From: Phragmites australis
Taxonomy: Eukaryota > Streptophyta > Magnoliopsida > Poales > Poaceae
Direction: 5' to 3'
Length of the DNA stretch: 64,000 nt
NCBI RefSeq assembly: GCF_958298935.1
Contig: NC_084938.1
Location: forward strand, 26,827,501 to 26,891,500
The position numbers and the translations under genes were made by a program. Shown piece after piece: positions 45,983 through 57,009 of this stretch. The notes under the pieces were generated by a model, which did not search any database, was not told where the DNA came from, and worked only from the letters and a program-made list of their open reading frames with translations. Within the stretch, counting starts at the first letter, position 1; every line of letters begins with the position of its first letter.

Positions 45983-46921
45983 ATATGACAATTTTTTAGG
46001 ATAAAAAAGTGTAGATTCAGCCACAGGAAATCGATACAACGAAGGGGAAGAAAGTAGCGGTAGCCAACAAGATTGTTAATGAGAAAGGCAAAAAAGCTAG
46101 CAAGGTGTTGCACAATAAGAAGAAGATAGCCACAACAGTTTGAGTCCCTAAACAAAGTGAAAAGGCCAAGTTAGTTATGCAAGCATTAGTTGCTACAACT
46201 ACATCAAATGCAAAACCAAAGATGACATTTAAAGAGCTTTCGGTTAAATATACAGGTGGTAAGATCGGACAAAAAATTGATAATCGACTAAATAATATTA
46301 AGGGATCAAGGTTACCTCAAAGACATCGTGGGGTCGGTATGGTCCGTGGATACTTCCTTCAACACATTTTGAACCATCTGACCCAGTGTATGCAGCTCCA
46401 AGAAGGCCAGTATCTAAAAGAAAATCATATGATACGAATTATCATTTTGATCAAGGGAATCACTCCAGATATCAAAGAAAGAGAAAAATGGTCAAACAAG
46501 TTTATCATGTTAAAAGGGATGGTAATAAGGATAAAAGTTCATATTTGCATTCAAAAGATAGGAAGCCGACTATTGTACCTAAGGAGCTGATAAATGTGAA
46601 TTTACTTGAAGAAGTTGTATCGATAACTAATAAACATGTACATGCTTAAGGTAATCAAGCCATACACACATTTGGTTCGGGCTCCAGCATTAGCATGCAA
46701 CGAGGAAAGACAATATATAGAAGAAAAATTATTGATGTCAAGCTTAGCAAAAAGAAAAGATCCAGCAGCTCAATGGTAAATGATGTAACCAAATGCATGG
46801 GTTCCAGTCCAGGTTCAAAGCAAGAAAGTGAAAAGGCAGTTGCTGTGACTAATCGAAAGCATATACTTGGTGTGATTAATTGCAAGAAGAAGGTGTGGGT
46901 TCCTAGATGTAGCACGTGAGT

Positions 46922-47221
46922 TCTTCCTCCTACTGTTGCCACCCTTGATCTCCACAACCTAGGGCAAGCCGCCGGCCGACCGTACCCTGACGAGGTCCCT
47001 CCCGAGTACGATTTGCTGATGAAGATCCGTCGCTGCAGTGCCAGAATAAGCTTCTCAAGTGCTGCTTTCTGGGTTAGTTATCGTTTGTTGGTTTGCTCGT
47101 AAATCGGTTGCTCGTTGTCGCGAAAGCGTAATAGTTACCCCGTTGTTGTACGTTCTACATGTGGCGCTGCGGATTGCACACGAGGTGTGTTGACGCGAAG
47201 ATCCATATTTTTGAACCAACA
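46922..47221 (+). repeat. 3' LTR fragment (R-U5 part) of the gag-only gypsy element
   Basis: About 300 bp homologous to the right part of the 5' LTR, ending TTTTTGAACCAACA. The U3 portion (about 440 bp in the 5' LTR) and any purine tract are missing. Confidence 0.68.
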
Positions 47222-47990
47222 GTCCGTCTACATAAACAGATGCAAATACTACATCTATCGAGCTAGACTACAGAGTAAAACTCGAATGAAACTTCACTCA
47301 TAGGCTAAGATAAAAATATATATTTATTTTTAGACAAGGCAAACACTCTGGCTTGGTCCCTTCCCTGTGGTTGTGGCGTCACACCGCAACACGTCTCGGC
47401 GGTCGCCGAGCGCCATCGTCTCACACCTCGTTCGTCTTCACCTCAACCCGTTGCGCTCTGTGGCTTGGCTGTACCGCGCACACGACATGCGCTGCTGCTG
47501 TAGCCGCGCCTGTCAAATCAAGCGCGCGCCGGAGAAAAATGCTCCGCACAGTCGCGCGTCAAAGCCCGCGTTTGTTGCCTTGCCGCCTCCTGTGGCCGCG
47601 TCGCCATCGGCCACGGCGGCCGGCCTAAGCTACCACGCGACCCCGACCGCCCAAAACGCGAGGACGAAAAGGAAGCCGAGCACAAATCCCGCGATTTTTC
47701 CCGACCCGCTCTGCTCGGCCCCGGCCCCGGTCACCATCTTGTATGCGCGACACTGGGGCACACGTGCTTATCAGCCATCAATACGCAAGGCCAGCCGGAG
47801 CCCGGAGCGACCGCTTCCGGAACCACGCACCAATCCGCAGCGATCCTTGAGATCTCGATTCCGGCAGTTGGCAGCCGCTCGTCGGTTGGACTCCTCGCCC
47901 CCCAAACCCCAATCCGTCGCTTCGGTTTGAATCCGCGCGCGCTTTTGCCGACGGATTCCTTGGTTGTGGGTGGAGGAGGCAGGCGGCGCA
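47222..47990. other. Promoter and 5' UTR region of the transporter gene
   Basis: GC-rich from 47350 onward. Open frames here (for example 47367-47930) have no family resemblance and end before the transporter start. Presumed promoter and leader. Confidence 0.45.
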
Positions 47991-50900
47991 ATGGTGGAGG
48001 TGGGGAGACGGGTGCGGGGGTTCCTGCGGAACCGGTGGCTGGTGTTCGTGGCGGCGATGTGGATGCAGTCGTGCGCGGGCGTCGGGTACCTCTTCGGCAG
48101 CCTCTCGCCGGTGATCAAGGCCTCGCTCGGGTACAACCAGCGCCAGGTGGCGGGGCTCGGCGTCGCCAAGGACCTCGGCGACAGCGTGGGGTTCCTCGCG
48201 GGCACGCTCTGCGCCGTGCTCCCGCTCTGGGCCGCGCTCCTCGTCGGCGCCGCGCAGAACCTCGTCGGCTACGGCTGGGTCTGGCTCGCCGTCACGCGCC
48301 GCGTCCCCGTGCCCCCACTCTGGGCGGTGAGATCCGTCGCCTCTCTCTGGTCACTAGTATTTTCTTCCCTCCCCATCTCCGATGCTTCCGTTTCGTTTTC
48401 CTCTCTACGGCTGCATTGGTTGGTTGCACGGTCGCGCTCAGCTCAGCTGTCCTCTTGCACTTACAGCCGCCGTGCTACAGTTTATTGCATGCTTTTCAAA
48501 TGCTTAAATTTCTCTAGCAATCGGCTCATCCGCCCGTGACTTTCGTTGATTGAAGCGTGCACGATGGTTTGTGTGGAATGCATGTTGAAATTTTGGCCTT
48601 TCATATGCAGTCGTTGTTGAGGTTTCAGTTTCATAGCATGGCGTGGCAGGATGTTTAATACACTTCTACTGTTTTGGTACGAATGGAGTTTCTAAGGTTG
48701 GGATTAGGGAAACCAGTCATTTCCCGTGCCAAATGTTCTTTCTTCAAATAGCGTACGATTTTATTACTAACCACAAGATTGAGTGTTCTGGTCATTTGAA
48801 ACAAAGATGCGTCAAACACGCAGCCTGATTTGATTTTCTTCTTAACAAATATAAAATACCACATGCCTGCTGTCGAGGATGGAGAGTCACAGTTGGATTC
48901 TTTCAGTTAAGATTAGAAAAGACAGCAAATTCCTTGTTTCGGCATAGTGCTGCAGTTGGACTTGAACACTTTCTGTTACTTGTCTCAATAAAGCACAGTG
49001 TACAGTCACTGTGGAAATGAATCTCTGTTCATCTAAAATCCTAAACTTCTCGAAGTTTCATTGGCTCAAACAAATAACCTTTCTTTTCCTTTTGTTGTGG
49101 CACATGCATAAGAATATTTTAATATACGACCTATTAAATACGTTTTCTTGTTGACTGAGGTGTACTTCTCCTGACGTGTTAGTTGTCGCTTTCCTCTTTC
49201 CATGTGCGTTTTGTTATACGCCATTATCTAATCTCTGAAAAACACTCTGAAGTCCAGGTTGTACATACCAAGTGTTTTAGCCTCAATATCTTTTCCTACT
49301 CCATTAAGCAATGTACAAACTAAAACATCTGTCTGGATTATTATTTGAATATCAAATACAGCTGCAACAGGATCGATTACTCTTTTGTGCATAAATAAGT
49401 GAAATGACATCTGATGGGTCGGTAGTTGTTAAGAAAGAATGTCACATCTTAAAGATCTAAATCTTGGTGTGATGTTCTGGTAGATGTTGCTCTGTAATTT
49501 GTACGTGAGAAGTTTCTAAGATCAGGATCAGGCTAATGCTTTGCAATATCAAATGTTCTTTTACTTTTCAAGCAAGATAAGAGCCGTTCAGTTAAAGCAC
49601 AAGATTAGTACCCTTACTGTCTATGAGGACAATAGTTGATGTTCTTTCTTTCTTTTTTAAATCAAACAAATTCTTTTATTTCCTCAGATACTTTAGCATG
49701 TGGAGACCAATAATATTTGTCTTGTAGGAAAAGCATAACATTTAGTTTCTGTCACTTTTGGGCTGAAAACTGCTAATCTAAAATACTGAAAATCGATGCT
49801 TTTTCTTTCTTTCTTGTTTTGCATACTCTCATAAAAGATGCTAAAAGTTCAGTTCAGAAACAACTCTGACTTTTTCATTGTCTTCAACAATTATTTTATT
49901 TTCTTTCTGATGTATGATATTTTCAAATATAACATACCGCCTATTGATGAGCGTGCGTCCTTATTGTCATTGTCTTCAACAACTATTTCTTTACTTTCTG
50001 CTTTATGATATATTAAAAGAAAACATACCACCTGTTGATGAATGTGCACCCTTGTTATCACCTCTGGAGATTCTTCTTTTCCATTATGTATTTTAAGCCA
50101 AAGCTTCATTGTGGATTATTACTGGTATAACAAATACGATCTGCTATTGAGTTGCCTTTTTTTTTTGCAAATAAATAAGTGAAAAGATGATGTCTACACT
50201 ATATGCATTTTTCGCTAGCGTGCATGAGTTAGTTGCAAACTGGTGGATAGTCCAACTGGTGGGTATGGCACCCATGTCTTGTGGCTAATGGTGTCTCGCT
50301 AACTATCATGGATTTTGTGGGATTTGGTCCCCTGATCTCTCACAAGACACCCTAAGCAAAAACTATGATGATGAACCTACTGGATCTTTGCCCAGCCCCT
50401 CCACAGTATCAACATAACACCCAAATTGCTGAAGTACGTCCTGATGCAGGATCCCAAGTCCCCCAATTCAGTTTTGCATTTGAATATCATAACAGATAAC
50501 ACACAAATTGCTAAAGTGCGTCCTGGTGCAGGTTCCCAAGTCTCAGTTCATTTTTTTTTTTTTTTTGTAACCTTTGATCCTTTCATAATTGTCTTCTACA
50601 TGATTTTTTCTTGCCTTTTTGTATTTCTTCAATTATTCTTATGTTAACTTTCATGCTAAAAGTTTCCTGACTTTCCACAGATGTGCATTCTAATCTTTAT
50701 TGGTAATAATGGTGAGACATACTTCAATACTGCTGCACTCGTCTCATGTGTTCAGAACTTCCCCAAGAGCCGTGGACCAATTGTTGGTATCCTCAAGGGA
50801 TTTGCTGGTTTAAGTGGCGCAATCCTAACGCAGATTTATGCCATGATACACTCGCCTGATCATGCTGCACTCATCTTCATGGTTGCAGTTGGCCCAACGA

Positions 50901-52763
50901 TGGTAGTTATAGCTTTAATGTTCATTGTCAGACCAGTTGGAGGCCACAGACAAGTACGGCCTTCGGATGGCACAAGTTTTACGTTTGTATACAGCGTCTG
51001 CTTGCTGTTGGCAGCTTATTTGATGGGCATCATGTTACTTGAAGACCTTGTCAACTTGAGTCACTCAGTTATTGTCTTGCTTACCATCATATTAATCTTC
51101 CTCTTGCTAGTTCCAATAGTTATCCCAGTGCTACTCAGCTTCTTTTCGGACAACGATGAGAGTATTTATGAACTACTGTTGCCATCACCTCGGAAAGAAG
51201 AGGCAAGTGCATCCACAATGTCTGAGGAGCAACATGAGGTTATACTCAGTGAGGTGGAGGATGAAAAGCCGAAGGAAATTGATCTACTTCCAGCTTCAGA
51301 GAGGCAAAAGAGGATTGCAGAATTGCAGGCAAAGCTATTCCAGGCAGCTGCTGTTGGCGCTGTCAGGGTTAAAAGGAGGAAAGGTCCTCGACGAGGAGAG
51401 GATTTCACACTAATGCAGGCACTGATCAAGGCTGATTTTTGGCTTCTATTTTTCTCCCTTTTGTTGGGCTCAGGGTCAGGTCTCACTGTCATTGATAATC
51501 TTGGGCAAATGAGCCAGTCATTGGGTTATGAGGAAACCCACATTTTTGTGTCGATGATTAGCATTTGGAACTTCCTTGGACGTGTTGGTGGAGGGTATTT
51601 CTCAGAGATTATTGTCAAGTAAGATTGTGGCGCATCTTTGCTGGAAAGTACTTCTTGTGCCATCAGATTAGTATTTTGTTTAGTTCGTATTCATGAAGCA
51701 TTCTGCAATCATGAATTAATAACGGTCAAATGCTTTGCTGCAGCATAAAGTTAACGTAAATCCTGACCAGTTTACCTTCCATCAGTTCCATGCCAACCGA
51801 TGTTTTTCTTAGATATACTTAGTGTTTGTTCCTATCATATTTTCATTTAAAGTTTCCTGCATGACATAGATTTTCAGACTGGTAGCAGATCTGGTTGCTA
51901 AGAACGACAAAATTTGTAGGTCACCCTGGGAAAATGTAAAGTAGAGAAGAAAAGGAAATGAAAACATATACTCAGAAGATTAAGTGCCTGGGTTAACAAA
52001 CAGAGCAAAATATTACTGCAGAGAACTACTATACTAAACTGATCTGATTAAGTTTTTTATTTACTTGCCTATATGAACTAAACCTGCAATATCTAAATTA
52101 GTAACTGAGTTGTTCAACCTCAAAATAGTAACTGAGTTGCTCAACCTCAAACATAGGGACTTCACATAAAAGGAGACCCAGCATCTATAGGATGTCTTCA
52201 CTTTCTCTCTCTCCTGTTTGTTGATGATTTCCTTCTCACATTTTTTCAGAGATTATGCATATCCAAGGGCAATTGCATTAGCTACAGCTCAAGTTCTGAT
52301 GGCGATCGGGCACTTCACCTTTGCAATGGCTTGGCCTGGAACAATGTACATCGGCACACTGCTTGTCGGACTTGGCTATGGTGCCCACTGGGCAATTGTG
52401 CCAGCCGCTGCCTCTGAACTATTTGGTATGAAAAATTTTGGAGCACTGTACAATTTCCTCACAGTCGCAAATCCAGCAGGCTCCCTCGTATTCTCAGGCA
52501 TCATTGCCAGCGGCATCTATGATGCTGAAGCTGCGAAGCAGGCTCAGCAACACCACAACTCGACGTTGCTGGCAACGCCTGACAGATTGCTTAGCATGGT
52601 CTCCGACGTCGCTCCAGCATTGAAGTGCGAGGGCGCCATTTGTTTCTTCCTCTCGTCCCTGATCATGTCTGGGTTCTGCATCATTGCCGTTGTCCTGAGC
52701 TTGATCTTGGTCTACCGGACAAAGATTGTGTACACGAATCTATACGGGAAACCGCGTACATGA
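47991..52763 (+). CDS. Nodulin-like major facilitator superfamily transporter, 3 coding exons
   Basis: Integral membrane protein of the plant nodulin-like MFS family; substrates are mostly unknown, so none is proposed. Exons: 47991-48326, 50681-51618 and 52250-52763; 1788 nt, 595 aa, phases agree. The N-terminal nodulin-like domain starts RNRWLVFVAAMWMQSCAGVG with YLFGSLSPVIKASLGYNQRQ, continues in exon 2 with NNGETYFNTAALVSCVQNFP and KSRGPIVGILKGFAGLSGAI. A cytoplasmic loop rich in charged residues (about residues 270-350) separates it from the C-terminal MFS half (DFWLLFFSLLLGSGSGLTVI; FLGRVGGGYFSEIIVKDYAY-PR; MYIGTLLVGLGYGAHWAIVP). About 12 membrane segments by hydrophobicity; length is normal. 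The ATG at 47991 is preferred over the upstream in-frame 47964 because MVEVGRRV precedes the conserved RNRW. Confidence 0.93.
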
Positions 52764-53114
52764 AAGGTCAATCCTCAAGGGCCAGAGGGCATCATATATA
52801 GCTCCAGAGTTATCGAAATATAGTTCAGTTCAGAGTTTACTATGTGGTGCCACGCCATACCATGTACAGGTTTGCTGTCGATCTTGAATCTTCCCTTGTT
52901 CTGCAGAGGTTCTCTGGAGAGCAGAACAGGAGTTTTGCGTTTTCCTTCTGTTTAAAATATTTTGTTACATTACAAAGTACTCGTGATACGCGCATTTGTA
53001 GTCGCAGAGGAAGCTCTCAAGCAATATTCTAGTCAGTGGCTGCAGCCTGCAGATGGGAAGTTAAACATCGTTAAGTATATAAAAGTTTATGGTGGAACTA
53101 TGCCTTTTGCTCGA

Positions 53115-53216
53115 ATTTTGCCGTATTCAGTTGGAAAAATTTGTATATCTATGTAATAAGCTGGAATTTTGCTGTATTCAGTTGGAAAAATTTGTATATC
53201 TATGTAATAAGCTGGA
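53115..53216 (+). repeat. 51-bp tandem duplication in the transporter 3' region
   Basis: Units 53115-53165 and 53166-53216 (ATTTTGCCGTATTCAGTTGG... and ATTTTGCTGTATTCAGTTGG...) differ at one position. They lie about 350 bp after the stop codon, probably in the 3' UTR, and each carries TATGTAATAAGC, a possible poly-A signal. Confidence 0.85.
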
Positions 53217-53712
53217 GTTTTTTTTTTTCTGATCAGTTGAAAAGTCGAAATATAACACATGTCTGGAATCAGGAAAATTGAATAAATGAATCCTTTACCC
53301 CTTGACCCCGGCATCTTTAATACTCCCTTTGTTTCAAAATATAATGTGCCGTTTGACCCGGTGTTATCTCCAAGATTAACCCTTGACCACTAAGTTTTCA
53401 TAGATTGAATTGTTAGTAACAACAAAATTATAATAATACGTGCTGGTGTAAAGAATAATAAGGTTCTCTGGCAGTGGGATCAATGACGGTCAAACATCAG
53501 CCTTTTCTACACGTTATGATTGGACACGAGTATGGTCCCCTGACGTGTCCAGCCAGCGACCACGCGACTAGTTTCTCCGACTAGTCTCCAGGTCTCAAAG
53601 GAAAATCCTATGCGCCTAATCAGTCTAATTTCATTACATATTTTTCCACTCAAGTGTTTTTTCTTACCCGGATCGTCCTTCCGGGTTGATCTAGGCGTGG
53701 CCAGCATAGGCT
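53217..53712. other. Spacer with a Stowaway-type fragment
   Basis: TACTCCCTTTGTTTCAAAAT at about 53321 resembles one Stowaway terminus; no partner end was found. Otherwise no feature. Confidence 0.4.
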
Positions 53713-54217
53713 TGTCGTGTCCCGTCCCGTAGCATTAAATACTACGGGACGGCCTGACAAGGTGTGGTAATAGGTTTTGCAGGAGCGCAGACGGCACGTG
53801 GGGACGGGATCAGGCGGATCAGGCGATAAGGATGGCGCAGGCATGGGAGCGATGACACAGACCCTGCAGACCGACATGGCAAATGAAATGCGGCTACTCG
53901 TCGTAATGATGGGTATAGGTCAGAAGGATTAGCTAGGTTTGGATCTAACTTGGGTTCCTATATAAGTACTCTCTCCCTCAGATATATAAAAGGATAGAGA
54001 CACAGAAAAGAAGGTAAGTGTATCTAGTTTATTCAGACTCATACCAAAAAATACACAGGGTGTAGGGCTATTATCCCAGGGAAGTCCGAACCTAGATAGC
54101 CCTCGATGTTCTTGAGTTCATCACACGCACGTAGCTATAACATACAGCCCTAGGTCACAGATCACGCGCCCGTCATCAGGTATACCCCGGTGTCACCATC
54201 AGGGGCAACCCTCGACA
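53713..54217 (+). repeat. 5' LTR of the Tat-type element
   Basis: Begins TGTCGTGTCCCGTCCCG and ends GGGGCAACCCTCGACA before the PBS. It contains TATATAAAAGGATAG (TATA) at about 53981 and an 11-bp perfect hairpin (CCGTCCCGTAG / CTACGGGACGG, 53722-53752) close to its left end. The left border is a best guess. Confidence 0.55.
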
Positions 54218-54240
54218 TCTGGCGTGCCAGGTAGGGGCGC

Positions 54241-56300
54241 GTTTTTCGCATTTTGGTAAATTTCTGTAGTGTGTTTGGGCTACCCATGGCTAGATCCACC
54301 GCAACCGACGAGCTTGGCTCCAAGGAATCGGGTTGTCGTGGGGTGTTCACCATGAAGCAAGATCCAGATGAGCCCAGGGGCTGAAGAGACCTTCACGCTG
54401 CTAGGTCCTGACGATAGACTCTAGGCTATGTGCCTTGGGGGAAAATCGCCCCAGCAACTACAGGGCTTTCCGGAAAGTCCCCCTCCGTGCCGGGATGGTT
54501 TGCCAATCGTCCCGTGCGTTGCCCTCTTTTTACGGAATGACCCAGAGCCGTCTGCAAGGTAAGATCCCTAATCAGGTAAAAAAGTACCCTTGAAGCTAAC
54601 CAGATATAGGCCCTCTTTGGGCAGGTTCATCCAGAGGACAAAAATAGGGTTTTCTGCTCTTCAATTTTTCTGAAAGAAAGAACATTCACTTTTTTGCGGA
54701 GGAAAAGAAATAGTTTGTTCAGAACATCAGAAGACCACAGGTTGCGGACACGGTACGGGTCGTATGGCAAGAAGGGCGTCTGAAACCAGGGATGGACGAG
54801 CACATGACCATAAACGGCAATAGGTCATTCATGATAAGGGGAGTGAGGCTCGAACGAGCTCGACCCTACCTCAGGTACATAGTTCAGTTATGTTTTTTTT
54901 CTAATTATTAGACGATATTGCGGAATATAAGGGCCTATTAACTAGAATACGAGCAACGCCTGTACAAGGGTTGATACACCAACCAGCGATGAGGCACTCG
55001 CTACTGTGTGTAACCCAAGTATATATTGGGTGCCAGTGCTTGGGCCAGCCAACGACGATGCTCTGAAGTAAGAAAGCTAAAGCGGCGTTTCATCGGCTTT
55101 AAAGTCTAGCACTGTCCCTTGCAAGAATAACTTCTTAGGCCGGTGAGCTGGCTCATCTTGCCTCTTCTTGCACACCTATCTTGGTCAGAGTCTTTGAAAA
55201 AAAGATTCACATGACCACCCACTGTGGTCTTGGACCAATATGGAAGGGATGCTCTGCTTGAAAATGGAGCACCAAAGGCAACGCCTCCTTCGGTGTCATC
55301 GACCTCGGGTGGCCATCATGTGGTCGCCCTGCTAGATTCGGGTACGGCCTGGATGGATCAGATCTCGGACTACCTTTAGAATCAAGCGATGATATGTTAG
55401 CAGAAAAGGTCATGCGGCAAGCTTGCAAAAATACTCCTTAGTAGAGGGACACCTTTACCACCGAAGGAGCAATGACTTTTTACTGAAATAAGTCACTCGG
55501 GAAGGGGGGAGCACAACGTTTCCCAACATCCTTGGAGGCATCAACGGTGGCCGCGCTTCATACCGCTCTCTGATTGGAAAAATGTTTCGGTAAGGATTCT
55601 CTCAGCCCACGGCCCTCCACGATGCTTGTGAGCTGATGAAATGATGCGTGCTATGATTGTACTATGGCTGATATATCAACTAACCAACCCAAGCACCAAA
55701 TAACTACGAACCACGAGATTCGATTCGCCAGTCGGAGATCGCCTATCAACCACCTTCGATGGCCAACTACTCGGGTAGTGACCAGGTGGCGTGGCGAGAG
55801 GGTGATACAAACCCAAGCGAAGAGTTTAGCGAACGTGCTCTACATCCGAGCAGCCCAATGCCGACGAAACCCCAGGCGTTTCCACGACCACAGGGTTCGG
55901 AAGGGACACTGGTCGCGGACAACCCCAATGCGATCTATAGTTCACAACCTGACATGGTCAAGTTCGCCACGGAGGTCGGCCACAAATCACATGGAACATC
56001 AGTTCTATATGTAAGACTGCTCGAGAAATGAGCATGTTTTCCTATTTTGCAGGGTCTTCTGGACGAGCGTGGAAACATGACTTGTAAGTCTTTTAAAGTT
56101 ATAGAATTGGGCTCCCTATTTTGCATGATTTCACGAACAGAAATGATTTCCCACTAAATTGTAAGTTTTTCAGTTTCAAAGGCTTGACCGCCTGGTTGGA
56201 CCAGATGGTCGGGGGCTAGAACTATTAGAATCTATGTTTGGTTCTGTGGTAGCCAAGTTTTTTCCACCTGAACGCTCACCTTGATGGGGTGAGAACCAGA
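54241..56300. other. Internal region of the Tat-type element without recognised domains
   Basis: Contains scattered short open frames (for example 55759-56031 on +) that match no family I recognise. It is presumably degenerate gag or leader. Confidence 0.4.
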
Positions 56301-56303
56301 TGT

Positions 56304-56780
56304 GGCCACTCACGCAAAGTCAAAGGTATAGACGCTCGTGGGATCAAGACCATAAGGCCACGGGTCCCAATTCGAATTGAGTGCTGATCGCCACTGAGGG
56401 GCTTATCGTGCTAAGGGCTAGCCTAACGACCACGAGGCCTCAGGTCCCAACCCGGGTCGAGCGTTGGTCACCACCGAGGGACTTGTCAGACCAAAAGTCA
56501 TCATGAGCACAGGAACCTAACTCGCGAGCAACTACTCCATGGAACAAAAACAAGCCACTCGCGCAAAGTCAAAGGTATAGACGCTCGTAGGATCGCGACA
56601 ACAAGGCCATAGGTCCTGATTCGGATCGAGCACGGGTCGCCACCGAGGGGCTTGTCATGCTAAGGGCCACCCTAACGACCACAGGTCCCAAATCAGGTCG
56701 GGCACTGGTTGTCACTGAAGGGCTTGACGCGTTAAGTCATCGCGAGCACGTGGAACCTAACTCGCGAGCAGTGCAACGTG
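56304..56780 (+). repeat. 250-bp tandem duplication inside the Tat-type element
   Basis: GCCACTCACGCAAAGTCAAA at 56304 and GCCACTCGCGCAAAGTCAAA at 56554 start two units that stay alignable to CTAACTCGCGAGCA. Each unit itself contains internally repeated phrases (CACCGAGGGGCTTGTC, GTCGAGCGTTGGTC). Confidence 0.82.
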
Positions 56781-57009
56781 ATCCCCCCATGCATAGCAAG
56801 CACTCCTAATCTACTCGCTACCCAAACACAAGAAAAACTTGCTTAAATAACAAGTCCTCTCATTACAAAGTAACCCCCTGGGCAACACACGAGGGCTAAC
56901 ACTAACTTTCTGATCAGTACATATGTGACCCAAAAATATGTGACAGGGGATCAAACTGAACAGTCAAAAAAAGAGAATGAACGACAGGTAGATATAGGTC
57001 AGCCTGACC

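Larger units (their letters stand above)
42979..47221 (+). mobile_element. Gag-only Ty3/gypsy retrotransposon with a U3-less 3' LTR
   Basis: 5' LTR about 42979-43721, PBS-like TTTTGACGACTCCGTTGGGG at about 43725, gag reading frames, and a 3' LTR piece at about 46922-47221. The two LTR copies share CTCCTACTGTTG, GATCCGTCGCTGCAGT-type and GATTGCACACGAGGTG segments, diverged by many substitutions. Protease, reverse transcriptase and integrase are absent, so the family was probably mobilised in trans. Internal stops are frequent. No target duplication was matched. It occupies the NTF2-transporter intergenic region. Confidence 0.72.

Noticed and set aside
47353..47930. Frames upstream of the transporter, one of 187 codons
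   Set aside because: No family resemblance; lies in the presumed promoter and leader.
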